From contig JAXJPR010000036.1 in the NCBI GenBank assembly GCA_036311565.1, forward strand, positions 1 through 64,000: DNA of 64,000 bases, read 5' to 3'. A model generated the notes under the pieces. It did no database searches and was not told the origin of the DNA. It saw nothing but the letters and a program-made list of their open reading frames with translations. Below are positions 43,901 to 53,403 of this stretch, piece after piece. Each line of letters opens with the position of its first letter. Position 1 is the stretch's first letter. The position numbers and the translations under genes were made by a program. Source of the stretch: Fimousia sp036311565. Lineage in GTDB: Bacteria > Bacillota > Clostridia > Lachnospirales > Lachnospiraceae.

Positions 43901-44745
43901 TGAATATCGGACAGGTCCTTGAAATCCACTTATCATTAGCTGCTCAGGTATTAGGATTTAACGTTGCAACACCGGTATTTAATGGTGCTAACGAATACGA
44001 TATTATGGATACCTTAGAAATGGCTAACGATTATGCTAATAAGAGTTGGGAAGAGTTCCAGGAAACATGGGGACCAAAAGTAAATGACGAAGTTATGGAT
44101 TATCTGTATGAAAACAGAGACCATAGAAAAGAATGGAAAGGTGTTCCAATCGACAGAACTGGTAAAGTTCAGCTTCGTGATGGTAGAACTGGAGAAGAAT
44201 TTGACAATCCAGTAACCATTGGTTTCATGCATTACCTGAAACTGCACCACTTGGTAGATGATAAAATCCATGCACGTTCTACCGGTCCTTACTCACTGGT
44301 TACTCAGCAGCCACTTGGTGGTAAAGCTCAGTTTGGTGGCCAGAGATTTGGGGAAATGGAAGTTTGGGCACTGGAAGCGTATGGTGCTTCTTACACATTA
44401 CAGGAAATCCTAACTGTAAAATCCGATGATGTTATCGGTCGTGTAAAAACGTATGAAGCAATTATTAAGGGAGATAATATCCCTGAACCAGGTATTCCTG
44501 AATCCTTCAAAGTATTATTAAAAGAATTCCAATCTTTAGCTTTGGATGTCAGAGTATTAAAGGATGATTCTACAGAAGTAGCAATTCCTGAAAGCGTAGA
44601 CTATACCGCTGAACCTGATGAATTAAAACCAATGATTGAAGGAGATCCAGCATTTAATAAATACGAAGATGGAGAATCACTTGGTAACTTAGGATTTAAA
44701 GAAGGAAACTTGGAAGAAGGCGATGACGACGTATCTTTATTATAA
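40951..44745 (+). CDS. rpoB: RNA polymerase beta subunit
   Basis: The 1264-residue subunit forms one side of the catalytic cleft of RNA polymerase. The rifampicin pocket is visible as [38 protein letters not shown]. The resistance-hotspot residues equivalent to E. coli D516, H526 and S531 are wild type, and DHNN replaces DQNN. [9 protein letters not shown] and the C-terminal [22 protein letters not shown] block are present. AAGGGG precedes the ATG at 40951, and an in-frame GTG at 40939 is an alternative. It is followed by rpoC after 46 nt. Confidence 0.98.
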   Translation: [1264 protein letters not shown]

Positions 44746-44791
44746 GATACGCCTGCCTGCAGTGATAGATATATAGGAAGGAGCAGCCTGA

Positions 44792-47700
44792 ATGTCTGAA
44801 ATTAGCAATCAACAAATGGATCAACCAATGAACTTTGATGCAATTAAGATCGGGTTAGCTTCTCCTGAAAAGATCCGTGAATGGTCAAGAGGAGAAGTCA
44901 AAAAACCTGAAACAATTAACTATAGAACATTAAAACCAGAAAAAGATGGTTTATTCTGTGAGAAAATCTTTGGACCAAGCAAAGACTGGGAATGTCATTG
45001 TGGTAAGTACAAAAAAGTACGCTACAAAGGCGTTGTCTGTGATCGCTGTGGAGTTGAAGTAACAAAAGCAAATGTTAGACGTGAAAGAATGGGTCATATT
45101 GAACTTGCAGCCCCTGTTTCACATATTTGGTACTTCAAAGGAATCCCTAGCCGTATGGGACTTATTTTAGATATCTCACCAAGAACTTTGGAAAAAGTTT
45201 TATATTTCGCATCCTATATTGTATTAGACCCAAGAGATACAGAACTTGCTTATAAACAGGTTCTGACAGAAAGAGAATATAGAGAAGCTTACGACAAATT
45301 TAATGGTGATTTTGAAGTAGGCATGGGTGCAGAAGCAGTGAAACGTCTTCTTCAGGAAATTGATTTAGATGCAGAATCTGCTGAATTAAGAAAAGGATTA
45401 AAAGACGCAACTGGACAGAAACGTGCAAGAATCATCAAACGTTTAGAAGTAGTAGAAGCGTTTAGAAATTCTGATAACAAACCAGAATGGATGATTTTAG
45501 ATGTTGTTCCAGTTATTCCTCCAGATATCCGCCCAATGGTACAGTTAGATGGTGGACGTTTTGCAACATCCGATTTAAATGACTTATATAGAAGAATTAT
45601 CAATCGTAACAATCGTTTAAAACGACTTCTTGAATTAGGTGCTCCAGATATTATTGTACGTAATGAAAAGAGAATGCTTCAGGAAGCGGTTGATGCATTG
45701 ATTGACAACGGAAGAAGAGGTCGTCCGGTAACTGGTCCTGGTAACCGTGCATTAAAATCTCTTTCCGATATGTTAAAAGGGAAACAGGGACGTTTCCGTC
45801 AGAACTTACTGGGTAAACGTGTTGATTACTCTGGACGTTCTGTAATCGTAGTAGGACCAGATTTAAAGATTTATCAGTGTGGTCTTCCAAAAGAAATGGC
45901 AATTGAATTATTCAAGCCATTCGTAATGAAAGAATTGGTTTCTAAGAAACTGGCTCATAATATTAAATCTGCGAAGAAAATGGTAGAAAAACTTCAGCCA
46001 GAAGTTTGGGATGTTTTAGAAGAAGTCATTAAAGAACATCCAGTTATGTTAAACCGTGCTCCTACACTTCACAGACTTGGTATTCAGGCATTTGAACCAA
46101 TCTTAGTAGAAGGAAAAGCAATCCGTCTTCATCCACTTGTATGTACTGCATACAATGCCGATTTCGACGGTGACCAGATGGCTGTGCATTTACCATTATC
46201 TGTAGAAGCACAGGCAGAATGCCGATTCCTGTTATTATCACCAAACAACTTGTTAAAACCATCTGATGGTGGTCCGGTAGCTGTTCCTTCACAGGATATG
46301 GTACTTGGTATTTACTATTTAACATTAGAAAAACCAGGTGATAAAGGAGAAGGCAAATGCTTCAAATCAACTAATGAAGCATATTTAGCTTATGAAAATA
46401 AAGAAATTACTCTTCATGCAAGAATTAAAGTAAGAAGAAAAGGATTTGATTTAGAAGGAAATCCAATTACCCGCATGATTGATTGTACAATGGGTCGTTT
46501 GTTATTCAATGAAATCATTTTACAGGATTTAGGATTTGTAGATCGTACAAAAGAAGAAAACTTATTAAAATTAGAAGTTGACTTCCATGTTGGTAAAAAA
46601 CAATTAAAACAGATTCTTGATAAATGTATCAATATTCATGGTGCAACCAAAACTGCAGAAGTATTGGATGATATCAAAGCATTAGGATACAAATTCTCTA
46701 CTCGTGGTGCCCTTACCGTATCTATTTCTGATATGACTGTACCAGAAGAAAAGAAACAGATTCTTGCAGATGCTGAAAAACAGGTAGAATTAATTACAAA
46801 GAAATATAGACGTGGTATGCTGACAGAAGAAGAACGTTATAAAGCAGTTGTTAAGACATGGTTCGAAGCCGATGACTTATTAACAGAAAAACTGATTACT
46901 GGACTGGATAAATATAACAACATCTTTATGATGGCTGACTCTGGAGCCCGTGGTTCCAACCAGCAGATCAAACAGCTTGCCGGAATGCGTGGTCTGATGG
47001 CCGATACATCCGGACGTACCATCGAATTACCAATCAAATCTAACTTCCGTGAAGGATTAGACGTATTGGAATACTTTATTTCTGCGCACGGAGCTCGTAA
47101 AGGGTTATCTGATACAGCGCTTCGTACTGCTGACTCTGGTTACCTGACCAGACGTCTGGTAGATGTTTCTCAGGATTTAATTATTCGTGAAACAGATTGT
47201 TGTGAATCCACAGGAGAAATTCCAGGAATGTTCGTTGAAGCATTCATGGATGGACAGGAAGTTATCGAAAGCTTAGAAGAACGTATTACAGGTCGTACTG
47301 CAGCAGAAGATATTGTTGATCCAGTGAGTGGAGAAATTCTTGTAAAAGCAAATCACATGATTACTGCAAAACGTGCAGCAAAAGTTGTGAATGCAGGATA
47401 TACAAGAGTAAAAATCAGAACAATGTTAACATGTAAATCCGATATTGGTGCATGTGCAAAATGTTATGGTTCTAACCTTGCAACCGGTCAGGCTGTACAG
47501 GTTGGGGAAGCAGTTGGTATTATTGCAGCTCAGTCCATTGGAGAACCTGGTACACAGTTGACCATGCGTACATTCCATGCTGGTGGGGTAGCCGGTGATG
47601 ATATTACACAGGGTCTTCCACGTATTGAAGAGTTATTCGAAGCACGTAAGCCAAAAGGTCTTGCAATCATCACAGAATTCGGTGGTGTTGTTCAGATTAA

Positions 47701-48424
47701 AGATACTAAGAAAAAACGTGAAGTAGTCGTTACAAATAAACAAACTGGTGATTCTAAAGCATATTTAATTCCTTATGGTTCTCGTATTAAAGTACAGGAC
47801 GGACAGGTATTAGAAGCTGGGGATGAATTAACGGAAGGTTCTGTAAATCCACATGATATCTTGAAAATCAAAGGTATTCGTGCAGTTCAGGATTACATGC
47901 TTCGTGAAGTGCAGCGTGTATACCGTCTTCAGGGGGTAGATATCAACGATAAGCACGTAGAAGTTATCGTTCGTCAGATGCTTAAGAAAATCCGCATCGA
48001 AAACAATGGAGATGCAGATTACTTGCCAGGAACATTAGTTAACATCCTTGAATTTAATAAGAAAAATGAAGAATTAATTGCAGAAGGCAAAGAACCAGCA
48101 ACAGGAGAACAGGTAATGCTTGGTATTACAAAAGCTTCTCTTGCAACAGATTCCTTCTTATCAGCAGCCTCTTTCCAGGAAACAACAAAAGTTCTGACAG
48201 AAGCGGCCATCAAAGGAAAAGTTGACCCATTAGTAGGATTAAAAGAAAACGTACTTCTTGGTAAATTAATTCCAGCTGGAACAGGTATGAAACGTTATCG
48301 TAATGTAAAACTTTCTACTGACTTAGATGAAACTTTAACATTCGATGAAATGGACTTAGATGAGGATGATGAAATAGCATTCAGCGAAGAGGGAATGGAA
48401 GATATCATCTTAGATGAGGAATAA
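44792..48424 (+). CDS. rpoC: RNA polymerase beta' subunit
   Basis: The 1210-residue subunit carries the active-site motif NADFDGDQMAVH that binds the catalytic magnesium. It also has the N-terminal zinc finger (CHCGKYKKVRYKGVVCDRCG), the second zinc site (CCESTGEIPG...CKSDIGACAKCYG) and the bridge/trigger region GEPGTQLTMRTFHAGG. It is co-transcribed with rpoB and has AGGAAGGAGCAGCCTGA before the ATG. A terminator follows, so rpsL has its own promoter. Confidence 0.98.
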   Translation: MSEISNQQMDQPMNFDAIKIGLASPEKIREWSRGEVKKPETINYRTLKPEKDGLFCEKIFGPSKDWECHCGKYKKVRYKGVVCDRCGVEVTKANVRRERMGHIELAAPVSHIWYFKGIPSRMGLILDISPRTLEKVLYFASYIVLDPRDTELAYKQVLTEREYREAYDKFNGDFEVGMGAEAVKRLLQEIDLDAESAELRKGLKDATGQKRARIIKRLEVVEAFRNSDNKPEWMILDVVPVIPPDIRPMVQLDGGRFATSDLNDLYRRIINRNNRLKRLLELGAPDIIVRNEKRMLQEAVDALIDNGRRGRPVTGPGNRALKSLSDMLKGKQGRFRQNLLGKRVDYSGRSVIVVGPDLKIYQCGLPKEMAIELFKPFVMKELVSKKLAHNIKSAKKMVEKLQPEVWDVLEEVIKEHPVMLNRAPTLHRLGIQAFEPILVEGKAIRLHPLVCTAYNADFDGDQMAVHLPLSVEAQAECRFLLLSPNNLLKPSDGGPVAVPSQDMVLGIYYLTLEKPGDKGEGKCFKSTNEAYLAYENKEITLHARIKVRRKGFDLEGNPITRMIDCTMGRLLFNEIILQDLGFVDRTKEENLLKLEVDFHVGKKQLKQILDKCINIHGATKTAEVLDDIKALGYKFSTRGALTVSISDMTVPEEKKQILADAEKQVELITKKYRRGMLTEEERYKAVVKTWFEADDLLTEKLITGLDKYNNIFMMADSGARGSNQQIKQLAGMRGLMADTSGRTIELPIKSNFREGLDVLEYFISAHGARKGLSDTALRTADSGYLTRRLVDVSQDLIIRETDCCESTGEIPGMFVEAFMDGQEVIESLEERITGRTAAEDIVDPVSGEILVKANHMITAKRAAKVVNAGYTRVKIRTMLTCKSDIGACAKCYGSNLATGQAVQVGEAVGIIAAQSIGEPGTQLTMRTFHAGGVAGDDITQGLPRIEELFEARKPKGLAIITEFGGVVQIKDTKKKREVVVTNKQTGDSKAYLIPYGSRIKVQDGQVLEAGDELTEGSVNPHDILKIKGIRAVQDYMLREVQRVYRLQGVDINDKHVEVIVRQMLKKIRIENNGDADYLPGTLVNILEFNKKNEELIAEGKEPATGEQVMLGITKASLATDSFLSAASFQETTKVLTEAAIKGKVDPLVGLKENVLLGKLIPAGTGMKRYRNVKLSTDLDETLTFDEMDLDEDDEIAFSEEGMEDIILDEE

Positions 48425-48440
48425 AAGATAAAAAATAAGA

Positions 48441-48474
48441 AAAACGTATCGTCGTTAAGACGGTACGTTTTTTG
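48441..48474 (+). terminator. rpoBC terminator
   Basis: AAAACGTATCGTC pairs with GACGGTACGTTTT (one G-U pair) around GTTAA, followed by T residues. Between here and the rpsL promoter (48475-48630) I see only AT-rich DNA. Confidence 0.88.
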
Positions 48475-48630
48475 TCTGGTGAAGAAATTATAAAACAAAT
48501 GGATCATTATGGAACATATTGATTATTTTTATAAAAAAAGACAACAATATAATATAATGGTATTTATGGAAGAATTTCTAACGTAAATGGTCTGATTTGA
48601 AAAATCTAAGAAAAGAGTAAGTAAAAACGC

Positions 48631-48659
48631 TTGACAAATAAAGACAAAAGAAGTAAAAT
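48631..48659 (+). promoter_or_regulatory. str operon promoter (rpsL)
   Basis: TTGACA (48631-48636) and TAAAAT (48654-48659) have a 17-nt spacer, about 80 nt before rpsL. Confidence 0.85.
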
Positions 48660-48738
48660 TTAAAAATGCGTGTAGTAGCGCATAATTCGCTTAAAAGTAA
48701 GCAACAAACAGTAGAAAATATGCATGGAGGTGAAATGA

Positions 48739-49152
48739 ATGCCAACTTTTAACCAATTAGTTAGAAAAGGAAGACAAACAACTGCTAAAAAATCAACTGC
48801 ACCAGCTCTTCAGAAAGGGTTCAACTCTTTAAGAAAGAAAGCTACAGATGCATCTTCTCCACAAAAAAGAGGAGTATGTACAGCAGTAAAAACAGCAACT
48901 CCTAAAAAACCAAACTCTGCTCTTCGTAAAATTGCCAGAGTTCGTTTATCTAACGGTATCGAAGTAACAAGCTATATCCCAGGTGAAGGACATAACTTAC
49001 AGGAACATAGTGTTGTTCTTATCCGTGGTGGTCGTGTAAAAGACTTACCAGGTACAAGATACCATATCGTTAGAGGTACACTTGATACAGCAGGTGTTGC
49101 TAACAGACGTCAGGCTCGTTCTAAATACGGAGCTAAAAGACCTAAAAAATAG
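48739..49152 (+). CDS. rpsL: 30S ribosomal protein S12
   Basis: S12 sits at the decoding centre of the small subunit. The 137-residue sequence contains TPKKPNSALRK with the wild-type lysine at the streptomycin-resistance hotspot (K43 in E. coli numbering). RVRLSNGIEVTSYIPGEGHNLQEHS and the second hotspot segment GGRVKDLPGTRYH also match the wild type. ATGGAGGTGAAATGA precedes the ATG. It starts the str operon. Confidence 0.98.
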   Translation: MPTFNQLVRKGRQTTAKKSTAPALQKGFNSLRKKATDASSPQKRGVCTAVKTATPKKPNSALRKIARVRLSNGIEVTSYIPGEGHNLQEHSVVLIRGGRVKDLPGTRYHIVRGTLDTAGVANRRQARSKYGAKRPKK

Positions 49153-49277
49153 GAGCAGAATATAATTGGTACAAAGCAGCATCAATAAATTATGCTACCT
49201 TGTATAGTTGTGCCGGAATAGCAATATTTTCCTGTTGTTGCAGGTATGATAGAGATCGCAGTCCGAGCACGAACAAG

Positions 49278-49299
49278 CATTTCACAAAAAGTGGAAATG
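49278..49299 (+). other. Hairpin in the rpsL-rpsG spacer
   Basis: CATTTCAC and GTGGAAATG pair around AAAAA with one bulged G in the unusually long 192-nt spacer between rpsL and rpsG. In E. coli the S12-S7 spacer is where S7 represses its own translation, so this may be a similar site. Confidence 0.4.
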
Positions 49300-49344
49300 A
49301 ATGAGTACCGATGATTTAAGAAATTTATTAAGGAGGGAAGAAAC

Positions 49345-49815
49345 GTGCCACGTAAAGGACATATCGCAAAAAGAGATGTATTAGCAGATCCAATTTACAA
49401 TAACAAAGTTGTGACAAAATTAATCAACAACATCATGTTAGATGGTAAAAAAGGAGTTGCTCAGAAAATCGTATACGGAGCATTTGCACGTATCGAAGAA
49501 AAAGCTGGAAAACCTGCTTTAGAAGTATTTGAAGAAGCTATGAACAACGTAATGCCAGTATTAGAAGTAAAGGCAAGACGTATTGGTGGAGCTACTTATC
49601 AGGTACCAATCGAAGTTAGACCAGATAGAAGACAGGCGTTAGCTCTTCGTTGGATTACTTTATATTCTCGTAAAAGAGGAGAAAAAACAATGGAAGAAAG
49701 ATTAGCTAACGAACTTTTAGATGCTATGAACAATACAGGAGCATCTGTAAAGAAAAAAGAAGATATGCACAAAATGGCAGAAGCAAACAAAGCTTTCGCT
49801 CACTACAGATTCTAA
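49345..49815 (+). CDS. rpsG: 30S ribosomal protein S7
   Basis: S7 nucleates assembly of the 30S head. The 156-residue sequence MPRKGHIAKRDVLADPIYNNKVV...GGATYQVPIEVRPDRRQALALRWI is standard. It uses a GTG start at 49345 behind AAGGAGGGAAGAAAC. The C-terminal end is HYRF, the usual short form. Confidence 0.97.
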   Translation: MPRKGHIAKRDVLADPIYNNKVVTKLINNIMLDGKKGVAQKIVYGAFARIEEKAGKPALEVFEEAMNNVMPVLEVKARRIGGATYQVPIEVRPDRRQALALRWITLYSRKRGEKTMEERLANELLDAMNNTGASVKKKEDMHKMAEANKAFAHYRF

Positions 49816-49871
49816 TATCCAAAGTGGCGAAGCCTTTGCTTTTAGCTTGACTAAAATAGGAGGAAAAAACC

Positions 49872-51989
49872 TTGGCTGGAAGAGAATATCCTTTAGAACA
49901 GACCAGAAATATTGGGATTATGGCTCATATCGATGCTGGTAAAACAACATTGACAGAACGTATCCTATATTATACTGGTGTAAACTATAAAATTGGTGAT
50001 ACTCATGAAGGTACTGCTACCATGGACTGGATGGAACAGGAACAGGAAAGAGGTATCACAATTACTTCAGCTGCTACAACTTGCCACTGGACTTTACAGG
50101 AAAACTGTAGACCAAAAGAAGGCGCAAAAGAACACCGTATCAACATTATTGATACACCGGGTCACGTTGACTTTACTGTAGAAGTAGAACGTTCTCTTCG
50201 TGTTCTTGATGGTGCTGTAGGGGTTTTCTGTGCAAAAGGTGGTGTAGAACCTCAGTCTGAAAACGTATGGAGACAGGCTGACACTTATAACGTACCTAGA
50301 ATGGCATTTATCAACAAGATGGATATCTTAGGTGCTGATTTCTACGGAGCAGTAGAACAGATTAAAACTAGATTAGGCAAAAATGCAATCATCCTTCAGT
50401 TACCAATCGGTAAAGAAGATGAATTCCAGGGTATCATCGACTTATTTGAAATGAAAGCTTATATCTACAATGATGATAAAGGAGAAGATATTTCAATCGT
50501 TGATATTCCAGAAGACATGGTGGATGACGCAGAATTATATCATACAGAATTAATTGAAAAAATCTGCGAATTAGATGATGATTTAATGATGGAATACCTT
50601 GAAGGTGAAGAACCAGCTGTAGAAGACTTAAAAGCAGCATTAAGAAAAGCTACATGTGAATGTGAAGCTGTTCCAGTATGTTGTGGTTCTGCTTACAGAA
50701 ACAAAGGTGTTCAGAAATTATTAGATGCAATTCTTGAATATATGCCAGCTCCAACTGATATCCCTGCTATCAAGGGTACAGATTTAGATGGTAATGAAGT
50801 TGAAAGAATTTCTTCTGATGAAGAACCATTCTCAGCTTTAGCATTCAAGATCATGACAGACCCATTCGTAGGTAAATTAGCATTCTTCAGAGTTTACTCT
50901 GGTACAATGAACTCTGGTTCATATGTATTAAATGCAACAAAAGATAAAAAGGAACGTGTTGGTCGTATCTTACAGATGCACGCTAACAAACGTGAAGAAT
51001 TAGATAAAGTATATTCAGGGGATATCGCAGCTGCTGTAGGTTTCAAAATTACTACAACAGGTGATACAATCTGTGATGAAAAATATCCAGTAATCCTTGA
51101 ATCTATGGAATTCCCAGAACCAGTTATTGAATTAGCAATTGAACCTAAAACAAAAGCTGGACAGGGTAAAATGGGTGAAGCTCTTGCAAAACTTGCAGAA
51201 GAAGACCCTACATTCCGTGCTCATACTGATTCTGAAACAGGTCAAACAATTATTGCTGGTATGGGTGAACTTCACCTTGAAATCATCGTTGACCGTCTGC
51301 TTCGTGAATTCAAAGTAGAAGCAAATGTTGGTGCTCCTCAGGTAGCATACAAAGAAACATTTACAAAAGCAGTTGATGTTGATAGTAAATATGCAAAACA
51401 GTCTGGTGGACGTGGACAGTATGGACACTGTAAAGTACACTTCGAACCAATGGATGCCAACGGAGAAGAATTATTCAAATTCGAATCTACTGTTGTTGGT
51501 GGTGCAATTCCTAAAGAATACATTCCAGCAGTTGGAGCAGGTATCGAAGAAGCAGCTCAGGCTGGTATCCTAGGCGGATTCCCAGTACTTGGTATCAAAG
51601 CTACTGTATATGATGGATCTTACCATGATGTAGACTCAAGTGAAATGGCATTCAAGATTGCTGGTTCTATGGCATTCAAAGAAGCTATGCAGAAAGCAGG
51701 CGCTATCTTACTTGAACCGATCATGAAAGTAGAAGTTTCTACACCTGAAGAATACATGGGTGATGTAATCGGTGACATGAACTCTCGTCGTGGACGTATC
51801 GAAGGTATGGACGACATCGGTGGTGGAAAAATGATCAGAGGTTATGTTCCACTTGCTGAAATGTTCGGTTACTCTACAGACTTACGTTCTAAATCTCAGG
51901 GTCGTGCAAACTACTCTATGTTCTTCAGCAGCTATGAACCAGTTCCAAAATCTGTTCAGGATAAAGTAATTGCTGAAAAAGCAAAATAG
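49872..51989 (+). CDS. fusA: Elongation factor G
   Basis: The 705-residue GTPase moves tRNAs and mRNA through the ribosome. The G motifs are AHIDAGKTT, DTPGHVDF and NKMD. Domain IV and V regions (GRGQYGHCKVHF, PEEYMGDVIGDMNSRRGRIEGM) are present. The conserved N-terminus MAGREYPLEQTRNIGIMAHIDAGK begins at a TTG at 49872 behind AGGAGGAAAAAACC, so a rare TTG initiates this highly expressed gene. It is co-transcribed with rpsG. Confidence 0.97.
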   Translation: MAGREYPLEQTRNIGIMAHIDAGKTTLTERILYYTGVNYKIGDTHEGTATMDWMEQEQERGITITSAATTCHWTLQENCRPKEGAKEHRINIIDTPGHVDFTVEVERSLRVLDGAVGVFCAKGGVEPQSENVWRQADTYNVPRMAFINKMDILGADFYGAVEQIKTRLGKNAIILQLPIGKEDEFQGIIDLFEMKAYIYNDDKGEDISIVDIPEDMVDDAELYHTELIEKICELDDDLMMEYLEGEEPAVEDLKAALRKATCECEAVPVCCGSAYRNKGVQKLLDAILEYMPAPTDIPAIKGTDLDGNEVERISSDEEPFSALAFKIMTDPFVGKLAFFRVYSGTMNSGSYVLNATKDKKERVGRILQMHANKREELDKVYSGDIAAAVGFKITTTGDTICDEKYPVILESMEFPEPVIELAIEPKTKAGQGKMGEALAKLAEEDPTFRAHTDSETGQTIIAGMGELHLEIIVDRLLREFKVEANVGAPQVAYKETFTKAVDVDSKYAKQSGGRGQYGHCKVHFEPMDANGEELFKFESTVVGGAIPKEYIPAVGAGIEEAAQAGILGGFPVLGIKATVYDGSYHDVDSSEMAFKIAGSMAFKEAMQKAGAILLEPIMKVEVSTPEEYMGDVIGDMNSRRGRIEGMDDIGGGKMIRGYVPLAEMFGYSTDLRSKSQGRANYSMFFSSYEPVPKSVQDKVIAEKAK

Positions 51990-52031
51990 GATTTCAACTC
52001 GATTTTTTGAAGAAAAAATAGGTTGAAAATC
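51990..52031 (+). other. Long stem-loop directly after the fusA stop
   Basis: GATTTCAAC (51990-51998) pairs with GTTGAAAATC, and inner TTTTTT/AAAAAA extends the stem. It lacks a T-run after it, so it may slow decay or be an RNA processing site rather than stop transcription. Confidence 0.55.
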
Positions 52032-52048
52032 TATAATAAATGAAATAT

Positions 52049-52098
52049 AATCAAAGAAAGCCAGTCCTCTTTTAACCGAGGACTTGCGGGCTTTGATT
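52049..52098 (+). other. Two-part stem-loop in the tuf leader
   Basis: AATCAAAG/CTTTGATT forms an outer stem and GTCCTC/GAGGAC an inner stem around TTTTAACC. It could be a partial terminator or attenuator that sets the fusA to tuf ratio. Promoter boxes for tuf are not clear in the remaining leader (52099-52172). Confidence 0.55.
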
Positions 52099-52172
52099 CT
52101 AAATTCTATATTTTTATTTTTATTATTGATTATGCCCGTAAGGGGCGGTTATTTTAAGGAGGACAAATAAAA

Positions 52173-53360
52173 ATGGCTAAAGAAAAGTTTGACAGAAGCA
52201 AACCCCATTGTAACATTGGTACAATTGGACACGTTGACCATGGTAAAACAACATTAACAGCTGCTATCACAAAAACTCTTTCTGAAAGAGTTGAAGGTAA
52301 CGCAGCAGTAGATTTCGAAAACATCGATAAAGCTCCAGAAGAAAGAGAACGTGGTATCACAATCTCTACAGCTCACGTTGAATATGAAACAGCAAAACGT
52401 CACTACGCTCACGTAGACTGCCCAGGTCATGCTGACTACGTTAAAAACATGATCACAGGTGCTGCTCAGATGGACGGAGCTATCTTAGTTGTAGCTGCTA
52501 CAGATGGTGTTATGGCTCAGACTAAAGAACACATCTTATTATCTCGTCAGGTAGGTGTACCTTACATCGTAGTATTCATGAACAAATGTGATATGGTAGA
52601 CGATGAAGAATTACTTGAATTAGTAGAAATGGAAATCACAGAACAGTTAGAAGAATATGAATTCACAGATTGCCCAATCATCCAGGGATCTGCTCTTAAA
52701 GCATTAGAAGATCCTAACGGAGAATGGGGAGATAAAATCATGGAATTAATGGACGCTGTTGATGAATATATTCCAGACCCACAGCGTGCTACAGATAAAC
52801 CATTCTTAATGCCAGTAGAAGACGTATTCACAATTACAGGTCGTGGTACTGTTGCTACAGGTAGAGTAGAAAGCGGTGTTATCCACTTAAACGAAGAAGT
52901 AGAAATCGTTGGTATCAAAGAAAAAATCCAGAAAACAACTGTAACTGGTATCGAAATGTTCCGTAAACTTCTTGACGAAGGTCAGGCTGGTGACAACATT
53001 GGTGCTTTATTACGTGGTATCAAAAGAGAAGAAATCGAAAGAGGACAGGTTTTATGTAAACCAGGTTCAATCAAATGTCACACAAAATTCACAGCTCAGG
53101 TTTACGTTTTAACAAAAGATGAAGGTGGACGTCATACTCCTTTCTTCAACAACTACAGACCTCAGTTCTACTTCAGAACAACTGACGTAACAGGTGTTAT
53201 CGAATTACCAGAAGGTACAGAAATGTGCATGCCTGGTGATAACGTAGAAATGACTATCGAATTAATTCACCCAATCGCTATGGATCAGGGATTAACATTC
53301 GCTATTCGTGAAGGTGGACGTACAGTAGGATCTGGACGTGTAGCTACAATTATCGAATAA
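52173..53360 (+). CDS. tuf: Elongation factor Tu
   Basis: The 395-residue GTPase delivers aminoacyl-tRNA to the ribosome. GHVDHGKTT, DCPGHADY, NKCD and SALKAL (G1, G3, G4 and G5) are visible. Domain II has VATGRVESG and domain III ends in GGRTVGSGRVATIIE. AAGGAGGACAAATAAAA precedes the ATG. It closes the str block and is followed by a strong terminator. Confidence 0.98.
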   Translation: MAKEKFDRSKPHCNIGTIGHVDHGKTTLTAAITKTLSERVEGNAAVDFENIDKAPEERERGITISTAHVEYETAKRHYAHVDCPGHADYVKNMITGAAQMDGAILVVAATDGVMAQTKEHILLSRQVGVPYIVVFMNKCDMVDDEELLELVEMEITEQLEEYEFTDCPIIQGSALKALEDPNGEWGDKIMELMDAVDEYIPDPQRATDKPFLMPVEDVFTITGRGTVATGRVESGVIHLNEEVEIVGIKEKIQKTTVTGIEMFRKLLDEGQAGDNIGALLRGIKREEIERGQVLCKPGSIKCHTKFTAQVYVLTKDEGGRHTPFFNNYRPQFYFRTTDVTGVIELPEGTEMCMPGDNVEMTIELIHPIAMDQGLTFAIREGGRTVGSGRVATIIE

Positions 53361-53403
53361 TCTGCGCGTAAATAACGAGAAGATTAAATAAGCAAAAAAA
53401 TTA

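Noticed and set aside
48475..48630. Additional gene or RNA in the rpoC-rpsL gap
   Set aside because: Only AT-rich sequence between a terminator and a promoter is seen, with no frame, hairpin series or RNA motif.
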